A stretch of DNA of 64,000 nt, from assembly GCF_001293685.1 (NCBI RefSeq), contig NZ_BCAG01000003.1:744001-808000 (forward strand), given 5' to 3'. This DNA comes from Desulfatitalea tepidiphila (GTDB lineage: Bacteria; Desulfobacterota; Desulfobacteria; Desulfobacterales; Desulfosarcinaceae). Both the position numbers and the translations under genes were made by a program. Below the pieces are notes generated by a model that was given only the letters and a program-made list of their open reading frames with translations, was not told the origin of the DNA and did not search any database. Below are positions 10,001-18,100 of the stretch, piece by piece (within the stretch, counting starts at the first letter, position 1; each line of letters begins with the position of its first letter).

Positions 10001-13000
10001 CAACCCATACTGGCGGTGGCCAAGTCTGCGGTTGCCTCCGGCGGGGACACGGTGCTGGATGCCAACGAGCCGGTCACTTACACCATCGACATCGCCAACA
10101 CCGGCGGGGCCCCGGCCTACGACGCCCGGCTTACCGACATCATCCCGGTGGGCATGCGTGACGCCGGTATCACCATGGTCAGCACGGAGCTGGTGTCGGG
10201 CACCAGCCTGCCGGTTCTGGCCCCCGCCTTTGATGCGGCCACCGGTCAGGCCACCTGGGAGCTGGATACGGGCACGCCCGACGCCTATACCATCCCGGCC
10301 GGCGACACCTTGCGCATCGTCTACACCATCACCACCGATGCGGGCCTGGCCGCCGGCATGACCCTGACCAACCAGGCCCAGGTTCAACACTACTGGTCCC
10401 TGGAAGACGATGCCATTCCCACCTATGCCGGTGTGCACGGAGAGCCTCAGCTTTACGGACCAACAGCTGTGGCCGGAGTCACTTTCACCACCGATGCCGC
10501 CGATCCCCTGACCAAAGAGAACCCCGCCCAGACTACCGTGGCCGTGGGTGAGCTGTTCGTCTACCGCCTTACCGTACCGGGCACACCCATGGCCACGGCT
10601 TTACATGATGTGCGCATCCTCGACGACCTGGATGCCTCGGCGGCCGACCTGTCCTTCGTCAGCGTTGCCAGGATCTCCGGTTCCCAGCCCTGGACCCCGG
10701 TGAACACCGGCACGGTCACCAACCTGGTCATCGAAGACACGACGGTGGGCATTGATATTCCGGCCGGCGAGCAGATCGTTGTCGAGATCACCGTCCTGGT
10801 GGCAGATACGGCGACCAATATTCCCGGCCTGACCTTCACCAACACCGCCGACTATACCTACAACCAGGTCAACGACGATGCCGCCACCCGGACGCCCGGC
10901 GGCGATGACACCACGGATCCGATGACCATTGTGGGGGCCGACAGCGTGGTGATGGCGAAGACCGGTCCGGCCACCATGCAATTGGCCACCCCGGGCGCCT
11001 ATACCATCGATCTGCACAACACCGGTTCCGGTACCCTGTGGAATCCCACCGTGGTCGACCAGATTCCCAACACGGCCGACGGCGGCATGTGTGCGGCGGG
11101 CCCCGCCAACATTACGGCCCAGATCTTTCAGGATGACGGCACGCCGGCCTCCCCGGTCTTGACGGAAGGTACCGACTACACCGTTGCCTTTGATGGCGAC
11201 CCCTCGTGTCAATGGCAGCTCGACCTGCTGTCCCCGGCAGCCGGCGTGCCCGCCGACCATCACCTGGTCATCACTTACGACCTGGAACTGGACGCTGATA
11301 CGGCCAACGGCGTCACCCTGACCAACATCGCCGGGGTCACCCGGTGGTACAGCGCCGACCCCGACGGGGCCGGAACGCCCCACACCTATACGGGCCCCCT
11401 CACCGACGGCACCCCAGGCACCGCCGACAACCAGGACGACCACAGCGTCACCACCGAAGCTCCGGTGCTGAACTTTGAGAAAACCGTCATCAATGCCACC
11501 ACGACCCAGGATCCGGGCAGCGATGCGTCCCCCGGCGACACCCTGAGGTACACCCTGACGGTGACCAACGCCGGACCGGCGGGCCTTTCGAATTTCACCA
11601 TCACCGACGAATTGGATGCGCTTCATGCCACGCCGATCTTTGCCGCCGGCACCCTCACCCTGGTTTCGGTACCCCCCGGTGCCGGCACCTCGGCCACCGA
11701 CGCCAACGGCGGCACCAACGGCACCGGCCTGGTGAGTGTGGGCAACCTGAACCTCGGGGCGGCCGGCAGTGGCGACGACACGCTGGCCATCACCTTCGAG
11801 GTCACCCTGGCCCCGGTGATTGCCAACGGCACCGTGGTCCATAACCAGGCCCAATTGACGGCCATCGACCCCACGCCGATGCTCAGCGACGATCCTAATC
11901 TTGGCGGGACCGTCGATCCCACCCAGACCCTGATCACCTCGGCCCCCGAGTTCCAGGTGCTCAAGACCTCCGCTGTCCTGGACGGGGACCCCGCCGTGCT
12001 CCTGGCCGGGGAGAGGCTGCGCTATACCATCACCGTCAAAAACATCGGCAATGAAGATGCGGTCAACGCCAATCTGCGGGACAGCATCCCGGCCAGCACC
12101 ACCTATGTGACCAACTCTACCACCCTCAACGGCACGACCGTGGCCGACTCGGCCGCCGGGGTCAACCCCCTGGAAAGCGGCATGCCGATCCATGCCCAGG
12201 AGAACACCACCCCGGGCTACATGCGGGCCGACAGCGATGCGTCGGCCGGCAACGTGGCCACGGTGACCTTCGACGTGCTGGTGGACCCGGCGGCCATGGA
12301 CGGCCTGGTGATCTCCAACCAGGGCTTTGCGGGCGGCGAGGGCGACGGCGGCGCAACCCTGCCCGAGCAGCCCTCGGATGATCCGGACACCACAGTCCCC
12401 GACGATCCCACCCTCGACGTCGTGGGCAGCCTGCCCCTGCTTTACGCCCACAAGACCGTGGCCATTGCCGTTGACGGCGGGACAGCCGGCATTGTGGATC
12501 CAGGGGATACCCTATCCTACACCATCGCCATCAGCAACACGGGGGCTATTGACGCCACCGGCGTGGTCCTCTCCGATACGGTGCCGGCCAACACCACCTA
12601 TGTGGCCGACTCCCTGCAGTTAAACGGCACCACCGTCACCGGCGCTGCAATGCCTCTCTTGCCCCCCGGCCTCTCCGTGCACTCCAGTGACAACCCGGGT
12701 GCCGGGATCATCTCCGCCGGCCAGAGCGCCACGGTGACCTTCCAGGTTACCGTGGACCCGGGGACGCCCACGGGCACGGTGATCAGCAACCAGGGCACCG
12801 TCACCTCCAACGAACTGGCCGACGAACCCACCGATGCCGACGGGGTTCCCGCCAACGGGGACCAGCCCACCCTGGTGGTGGTGGGCGATGCCCAATTGCT
12901 CACCATTACCAAGGAGGTCGCCGTGGTGGGCGGCGGTGCGGCCCTGCCCGGCGCCGAGCTGGAATATGTGCTTCGGGTGACCAACGCGGGCAGCCTGGCC

Positions 13001-15136
13001 GCCACCGATGTGGTGATCACCGACGCATTGACCACGCCCCCATTGGACACCCAGATCGCCTACGTCACCGGCTCGGGCACCCTGGACGGCGCTATCAACG
13101 GGGTGAGCTATGCCGGCGGCGTGCTCGAGGCTGACTACGCCGCCACCTACGGGGATCTGGCGTCCGGGGATACGGCCGTGGTCCGCTTCCGGGTCCAGAT
13201 CGATACCGGACTGACCGCCGGTACTACCATTTCCAATACCGGCGAGGTGGCATGGAACGGCGGTACCCAGACCGATTCAGCCAGCGTGTCCATCGATGTG
13301 GGCGGCACCGCCGGCAGCGCCACCCTCAACGGCGCGGTCTGGCATGATATGAATTTCGACCGCAACCCGGACACGGCCACCGAAACCCCCATGGAAGGCT
13401 GGCGCGTCGAATTGTACCGCAACGGCAGCCTGGCCGCCTCGGCCCTGACCGATGCCGGCGGCGCCTATATGCTCAACGGCCTGGTGCCCAACAACGTCAC
13501 CGGCGACATCTATGAGCTGCGCTTTCTGGCCCCCGGCGCCGGTGCCGACACGGCATCCATGGGCACCACCGACTCGCCCTTCACCGATGGGCACCAGCGC
13601 ATCACCGCCATCACAGTGGCCTCGGGCAGCAATATCCTGGACCTGAATCTGCCCCTGTGGCCCAACGGTGCAGTCTACGACGCCATGGCGCGCACCCCCG
13701 TTGCCAGGGCCCGCCTGACCCTGGTCGATGCAAGCTCCGGCACAGCTGTTTCCGATGCCTGCTTCGATGATCCGGCCCAGCAGGGCCAGGTGACCACGGC
13801 CAACGGCTTTTACAAGTTCGACTTGAATGCCGCCTGCCCGGGGGTTGGTGATTACCTGATCGAGGTGACGCCGCCGACCAGCGGATACGTGGCCCCGCCT
13901 TCGGCCATCATACCGCCCACCACCGACGCCGGCACAGCGGCCTATGATGTGAATAGTTGCCCGGACGATGCCTTGACCGGCATCCCCAATTGCCAGGCCA
14001 CACCCCATGCGGCCATACCGCCGGCCTCGGTGGCCCCCGGCGATCCGGGCACCGCATATTACCTCCATCTGTCGATGGAAGGAGGCGCTCCCCCTATCAA
14101 CCAAATTTTTTACAACCCCATTCCCCTGGATCCGGAAACGGACAGCGCCGTGGCCATTACCAAGACCGCTTCTCTGATCAACGTGACCCGGGGATCCATG
14201 GTGCCCTATACCATCACGGTGACCAATGTCTTCGGCGTGCCGCTGTACGACTCGGCCATCGTGGACCGTTTCCCGGCCGGTTTCAAGTACGTGGCCGGCA
14301 GCGCCCACCTGGACGGTGCGGCCGTCGAACCGCAAATCAACGGCCTGCAGCTGACCTGGGACGATCTCGACCTGACGGTAAACCAGGTCGTCACCATAAA
14401 ACTGCTGCTGGTGGTCGGCTCGGGCGTTTCCGAGGGCGAGTATGTCAACCGGGCCTGGGTGATCAATACCGCCATGGGGGCCACCATTTCCGGTGAAGCC
14501 ACGGCCACCGTTCGCGTCATCCCCGATCCCGATTTCGATTGCACCGATGTGATCGGCAAGGTGTTCGACGACCGCAACCTCAACGGCTACCCGGACGAGG
14601 GCGAATCCGGCCTGCCTGGCGTTCGGGTCGTGACGGCGCGCGGGCTCATCGCCACCAGCGATGAACACGGCCGTTTCCATATCACCTGTGCGGCAGTTCC
14701 CGATGAAGACCGTGGCAGCAACTTCATCCTCAAGCTGGACGAGCGGTCCTTGCCCACCGGTTATCGCCTGACCAGCGAAAATCCGCGCGTCCAGCGTGCC
14801 ACCCGCGGCAAGATGCTCCGTTTCCATTTCGGGGCAACCATCCATCGCGTGGTGCGCATGGATATGGCCGACGGCGCGTTTGAGACCCACACCAGCGAAT
14901 TGCGCCTGCAGTGGGTCCCGCGCATCGAAGAATTGGTGGCAGAACTGGGCAGGTCTCCGTCCCTGCTGCGGCTTTCGTACCTGGCCGACATCGAAGAAGA
15001 AGCCCTGGTGCGCGAGCGGCTCGACGCCCTGAAGAAGCGGATCGTCCGCCGCTGGGAAGAGGTGGACGGTGGGTACCGCCTGGCGGTGGAAACCGAGGTG
15101 TTCTGGCGCCGTGGTGGACCGTACACCGGCCGGTGA
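4004..15136 (+). CDS. Giant secreted DUF11 / SdrD B-like repeat surface protein (3710 residues)
   Basis: Very large exported, adhesin-like protein. Residues 1-35 are a signal peptide ending AWSA before PCDLKPG. From about residue 230 to 3100 there are roughly 15-17 DUF11-type repeats, each with a core like YTITVTNTG, a D-T/S-LP strand and an NT-A-V strand. An SdrD B-like domain follows near 3105-3180 (GAVWHDMNFDRNPD), a further DUF11 repeat near 3380-3490, and a second SdrD B-like domain near 3510-3560 (GKVFDDRNLNGYPDEGESG). The last 110 residues are charged and unlike the repeats. A calcium-loop-like motif (NNDGDGATDE) lies near residue 1045. There is no LPXTG, PEP-CTERM or autotransporter barrel, so an external exporter or anchor is needed; the next gene is the obvious candidate. 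The start is supported by AGGTGA 6 bases upstream. Exact function is not known. Confidence 0.9.
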   Translation: MVLKKSSSICAAAYVATAALCLLAIVLTAPSAWSAPCDLKPGTPAIIRHDLGTSYCELCGYGYVTVIISNGYEEVDMTQMTLVENLASSGLTFAPAAPTPVRYQVNGGPWMVGIAPAVSGPNNSILTWTSAEIPALASLAYAPGIHDINSLTVTFAVAHHDPSIQEQLVGATRLIQADLTYDTEGDEACFPGLATVGTGLNLLPLREPEPEVFKQGRNVDAGQDSGEYSGAVYGNVNDDLIWRVRVTNDGSAALQDLRFDDLMGTTNIDINYVCPTEATAATVAANDGVDPGGTGCVPVIGNSVDNFDVDNPFGEPATDSPDLVDVPEMDSADIFLVGKVPSTPNGSCGAATTNTVSDVQWGCQSQTPAGGILATSAGASPGTASATLSTFSDAGGTNLSIVTQYIGIASAAQPAGARGRVRITIRNLTGGTIKGIHLRDVLPAEYVVDPTFTPNITAYGAYGTYPGLTDRIEWTNPAGGTVPLTTTDPAVALSNTAPEFRLYSSTTHPDHADQFDLLRHGDRLVINFGVILVRPESYDRTANLDVRTEDPASDPPGTDPANAIEVENRLYVDFENFCQPGVTQHPPNYPIVTTHQTDPEDLDINIAGSELVFILTGDPAQRLPLTVNLTNNGGHQAEDYYAYVSFGETMQVVTVPAGCSLTANPPAHREWQLPASIPSTAAVYQCSNGGSIAPGQTVGFTFEVVKSSDPGALAADDLTFRADVTGEITLYDGTPLWFPTSTARADGITDSANTYSVDGVRARVVGFNLLKSQVGTCSENNPPPGSPDLLVQIGEECAYHIDTGGWFGFQTPGFTYIAVQDIQVVDQLPDGQGYISSTDPYAASTSDIQGVTLNPAGLSPLDEAVAPDYVNWTFNTVVPSQRINVIDQWFRVDLRSRLLNDPQNVSAAPNRHAALSTNTLNSYFQAVFFNDSTGMEEVYDLGPGTIGYPRVEVRRFSLTVTEPEITVVKEVCNETLYGAGPSCSHFVPLADDGDAYDNYVYRITLTNTAAADGVTRAPAYDVTVTDTLDAMDLAYVLPFGADGLNNDGDGATDEAGAGSEGSIGDNVVDNGTPAQIIFSYTHSTALQRIDPGASVQLYYRVDFDDDAAPLQTFTNTAGAAYDSLEGGIVDDFSNQSVPQRPNGDIGGARIYTSDAASAAVRIIPVETEPKRIASLSNTPLATAPAVQGVSIGEEIEYRLTTSLPVALLRNFVIRDELPEGMRCVEAPAVNLDAPPYAAAGFDPGGVITPTCGDDFVEWQFGDQRVTNGTMGERYDLDIGFIARTENTAAVNDGDVMSNGDPATQAFARYLDENGTAVTIDFGQVDVVVREPLIEMTKAFAVAAADAADVLTVTVTATNTGTATAYNLRVLDDLDGRNLTYIGNVSGTQPPDHVDITTLGANRPIFSWNAPNGIDPGGTIGFTFDVRVDDVVEPLEVLDNTLQADWTSLPGRTTALNSSGLIGADGTESGMRVGALPHAGDAVNDYETVAGAQVTVPAVSLTKSDLDPAGVPTIGAHKTFRLDIRLPEGVTQNVRVADSLDAAGLSYVLENNTGFDVTYTFEGIAAINGLAPAEAALNAFPVDGSSGSVVWDIGTVVTQTENDPSAGAIDPLIRIQYYARVNNDLDTDMGDSLQNGATVTSTHGETGADETAADDTDPVTVAEPQLTATKTVSNVTNPGNPPGGGDVLEYVVSVTNAGTATAYDVNVVDTLPANLTFYNGFTPTALIAGTAVAGFIPNPANEPAGPLVWGRDNADESLDIPTGQSLVLTYQTVVLAMGGDISNSVTGDWTSLDGTSSLERTGEGCGVASDPNDYCFGPVVATVATVDTTSIAKNITADTFDTVPWSTTADAVARIGDFVTYRLALNLTGGLTQAIEVRDQLPGGMAFVGTISINGDPTVNYTPPASGAGSNFSYAPITSAGVPAVGATGTLSWMIGDVNNDPFGDPTTDTLEILYLARILPDAGIPHVDTTTLTNTAAMDYATAAGPAATLTASTDLTLVQPILAVAKSAVASGGDTVLDANEPVTYTIDIANTGGAPAYDARLTDIIPVGMRDAGITMVSTELVSGTSLPVLAPAFDAATGQATWELDTGTPDAYTIPAGDTLRIVYTITTDAGLAAGMTLTNQAQVQHYWSLEDDAIPTYAGVHGEPQLYGPTAVAGVTFTTDAADPLTKENPAQTTVAVGELFVYRLTVPGTPMATALHDVRILDDLDASAADLSFVSVARISGSQPWTPVNTGTVTNLVIEDTTVGIDIPAGEQIVVEITVLVADTATNIPGLTFTNTADYTYNQVNDDAATRTPGGDDTTDPMTIVGADSVVMAKTGPATMQLATPGAYTIDLHNTGSGTLWNPTVVDQIPNTADGGMCAAGPANITAQIFQDDGTPASPVLTEGTDYTVAFDGDPSCQWQLDLLSPAAGVPADHHLVITYDLELDADTANGVTLTNIAGVTRWYSADPDGAGTPHTYTGPLTDGTPGTADNQDDHSVTTEAPVLNFEKTVINATTTQDPGSDASPGDTLRYTLTVTNAGPAGLSNFTITDELDALHATPIFAAGTLTLVSVPPGAGTSATDANGGTNGTGLVSVGNLNLGAAGSGDDTLAITFEVTLAPVIANGTVVHNQAQLTAIDPTPMLSDDPNLGGTVDPTQTLITSAPEFQVLKTSAVLDGDPAVLLAGERLRYTITVKNIGNEDAVNANLRDSIPASTTYVTNSTTLNGTTVADSAAGVNPLESGMPIHAQENTTPGYMRADSDASAGNVATVTFDVLVDPAAMDGLVISNQGFAGGEGDGGATLPEQPSDDPDTTVPDDPTLDVVGSLPLLYAHKTVAIAVDGGTAGIVDPGDTLSYTIAISNTGAIDATGVVLSDTVPANTTYVADSLQLNGTTVTGAAMPLLPPGLSVHSSDNPGAGIISAGQSATVTFQVTVDPGTPTGTVISNQGTVTSNELADEPTDADGVPANGDQPTLVVVGDAQLLTITKEVAVVGGGAALPGAELEYVLRVTNAGSLAATDVVITDALTTPPLDTQIAYVTGSGTLDGAINGVSYAGGVLEADYAATYGDLASGDTAVVRFRVQIDTGLTAGTTISNTGEVAWNGGTQTDSASVSIDVGGTAGSATLNGAVWHDMNFDRNPDTATETPMEGWRVELYRNGSLAASALTDAGGAYMLNGLVPNNVTGDIYELRFLAPGAGADTASMGTTDSPFTDGHQRITAITVASGSNILDLNLPLWPNGAVYDAMARTPVARARLTLVDASSGTAVSDACFDDPAQQGQVTTANGFYKFDLNAACPGVGDYLIEVTPPTSGYVAPPSAIIPPTTDAGTAAYDVNSCPDDALTGIPNCQATPHAAIPPASVAPGDPGTAYYLHLSMEGGAPPINQIFYNPIPLDPETDSAVAITKTASLINVTRGSMVPYTITVTNVFGVPLYDSAIVDRFPAGFKYVAGSAHLDGAAVEPQINGLQLTWDDLDLTVNQVVTIKLLLVVGSGVSEGEYVNRAWVINTAMGATISGEATATVRVIPDPDFDCTDVIGKVFDDRNLNGYPDEGESGLPGVRVVTARGLIATSDEHGRFHITCAAVPDEDRGSNFILKLDERSLPTGYRLTSENPRVQRATRGKMLRFHFGATIHRVVRMDMADGAFETHTSELRLQWVPRIEELVAELGRSPSLLRLSYLADIEEEALVRERLDALKKRIVRRWEEVDGGYRLAVETEVFWRRGGPYTGR

Positions 15137-15158
15137 TTGTGAAGAGATGGAAGAAGGT

Positions 15159-18100
15159 ATGAGATTGATCCGATTGAAGTCGATGCGATGGATGATCAGA
15201 AGCGGCGCGGCCCTGCTCTGCTGGTGGGTCGTGGCGGCGACGGCTTCCGGCGCAGAGACGGGGGCCGACAAGGCATACGCCGCCGGCGCCTCGGCCGAGA
15301 TGCATCTGCCGGCCGACGCGTCCTTCACGCCCTGGGTCCACGATCCGGCCATATTCGAAGAAGCGGCGGGCGATCGCACCGAGGTGCGCGCGGCCGTCGC
15401 ACAACAAGCCCACACGGTCAAGCTCGATCACCTGGTGCCCCCCATCCATTTCGGCCTGGGCGAGGTCGACATTCCCGATGACTATCTCGACCTGCTGCGC
15501 CGCGTGCTCGAGCGCATGCGGGACCGCGCCAACGTCCGGCTACATTTCATCGGTCATGCCGACACGCTGCCGCTCAGCGACGAGCTGCAGGCCCGCTACG
15601 GCGATAATATGGGATTGTCCCGCGAGCGCGCCGGTACCGTGGCCGAGTATTGCCAGCGGGCTCTGGGATTGCCGCCCGAAGCCATCTCGTACGAAGGTTT
15701 GGGTGACATCCAGCCGGTGGCCGACAACGGAACCGAAGCGGGGCGTCGGCTCAACCGGCGGGTGGAGGTGCAGGTGTGGTACGACGAACTGAGCGAAACA
15801 GTGGTCGAAGAAGAGGTGGTGGTCCCGCGCGAGGTGCATCGTATAAAAGTGTGCCGAACCGAGACGGTCTGCAAGCTGCGCTACAAGGAGGGACACGCCC
15901 ATCGCGCGCGCGTCCAGAATCTCATTGCGCCGCTCCATTACGACCAGGGCATGTCCGAGGTGCCGGCGCTTTTCCTGGGCCAGGTTGACCAGGCCATTCG
16001 CAACCTGGGCGGTAAATCCGGGCTCGTCGTCAAGTTCATCGCATACACGGACAATGCACCCCTGGCAGAACGGGACCAGCGCATCTACGGCGATCATACG
16101 GGCCTTTCCAAGGCCGTGGCACGGCGCATCGCCCAGGCCGTGCAGGAGCAGATGGGGATGCCCGATGGGGCCGTGGAGAGCGAGGGGCGGGGTGCGTCCC
16201 GTCCTATGGCGGCCAACGATACGCCCCGGGGCCGGGCCTTGAACCGGCGCGTGGAGGTGGAGGTCTGGTACGACGATCCGCTGCAGGACCTGCCGGACGA
16301 ACCCCAACTCTGTCCGGACGCCGCCGGCGTGGAGACGGTCACCCGCGTGCACCAGGCCCTTTCCGGCGACTTCGCCCCGATCCTCTTTGAAAACGGTGAG
16401 CCGGTGGTTACCGCCGAAGCGGTCGAACAAATGCGCCGCGCCATGGACGAAGTCGGCGACAAGGCCCATGTGCGCCTCCGCTTTGTCGGCTACACAGGCA
16501 ATCAGCGTTTGGAGCGGCGCACGGCCATGGTGTACGGCGACGACATCGGACTTTCCATGGCGCGGGCCCGCCGGACCATGGAGGCGGTCTGTGCGCAGAT
16601 GAAACTCGCCCCGGAGCAGGCCGAATTCGACGGGCGGGGATTTGTGCACGCCGACGACGTGGTCAACGCGGGATTCACCGCTTCCGAGACCTCCCGCGTG
16701 CAGATCCAGGTGGTGTATGACGAACCGTTGGTCCTCGACGAATATGAAGGGGTGGAAGTGACGCCGATCACCCGCGAAGTGACGCCGGCCGACCCGTTCG
16801 CCCTGAATCTCATGCGGATCACGGTGGACGGCAGGCCGTTGGACGATCCCGGAAAATGCACGGCCGATGTGCAGCGCTGCACCGACGTGGCCCTGGACAA
16901 TGCCCGTATCCAGTTCAAACACGACAGCCTGAAGCGGGAGCCGCGCTTGAATGTCACCGCCTGGCCGCGCACGATCTGCTATCAGGACCGGATCGAAACC
17001 GATGGGGCCGACGACCTGGTGCGGTTCAGGCTCTATGCCAACTACCGCAGCTTTATCGAGCGGGCCGAGGTGCGCATTTTCAACGACGCCCAGTCGACCC
17101 GCGATCTGCCCCTGGCCGTCATTGCCATGAATGGCGACGGCATGGCCCAGTGGCAGGCCGGGTTCGAGGACTTTGCCGGGCCGTTGCGCAAATTGCAGTA
17201 CCTGGTGCGGGTGTATGACCGCCAGGGCCGTTTCGACGAAACCGCTCCCCAGCCGCTGTGGGTGGCCGACCGCCTCGATCCGGCCGCGGCCCGGGAAGAT
17301 GCCGACCGGGAGCTGCTCGCCGGATACGGGGAAAGCCGCATCGCCGTGCAGAACATCGTGCTCAGCGGCGGCACGGTGCAGGCGCACGGCACGGCCATAC
17401 CGGAAGGTTACGGGGTATGGATGGCCGGTTACCCGGTGCCCGTCGACGCCCAGGGCCGATTCGTGGCCGAAGAGATCCTCCCCGACGGTTTTCACACCGT
17501 CGAGGTGGCCGTTCTCGACCGGCAGGGCAACGGCGAGCTGTTCCTGCGCGATCTGGCCTTGAAGACCAGCGACTGGTTCACTGTGGGCATCGCCGATCTG
17601 ACCGTCTCCGGCAACAAGACCAACGGGCCGGCCGACCTGCTGGCGCCCGACAAGCCGCAGTACAGCGAAGACATGAGTCTTCAGGGCCGTCTGGCGTTTT
17701 ACACCAACGGCCGGTTCGACAATGGGTGGTCCCTGACGGCCAGCGCCGATACCCGCGAAGGCCCGGTCGACGAAATTTTCTCCAACTTCATGGACAAGTC
17801 GCCCGATGCCCTGTTCCGGCGCATGGATCCGGACTATCACTACCCGACCTTCGGCGACGACAGCACCGTGGTGGAAGATGCGCCGACCTCGGGCAAGTTC
17901 TATGTGAAGGCGCAAAAGGACGACACCTACGGCCTGTGGGGCAACTTCAAGGTCGGCTATGCCGACAACGACCTGGCCCACGTGGACCGGGGGCTGTACG
18001 GCGCCAACCTGCACCTCCAGCCCCGGAATGCCACCTCGTTCGGCGAGCCGCGGCTGCTGGTGGACGGGTTTGCCGCGGACCCGGGAACGGTCGCCGGGCG

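Noticed and set aside
4004-15136. CRISPR or DNA-level tandem repeats inside the giant gene
   Set aside because: The repeats are protein-level only; DNA copies are diverged and lack regular spacers.
7238-15421. Very long open frames on the minus strand opposite the giant protein gene (7238-10438, 10601-12451, 13277-15421)
   Set aside because: Their products are Gly/His/Arg-rich with no domain, no ribosome sites, and they mirror the codon pattern of the plus-strand gene.
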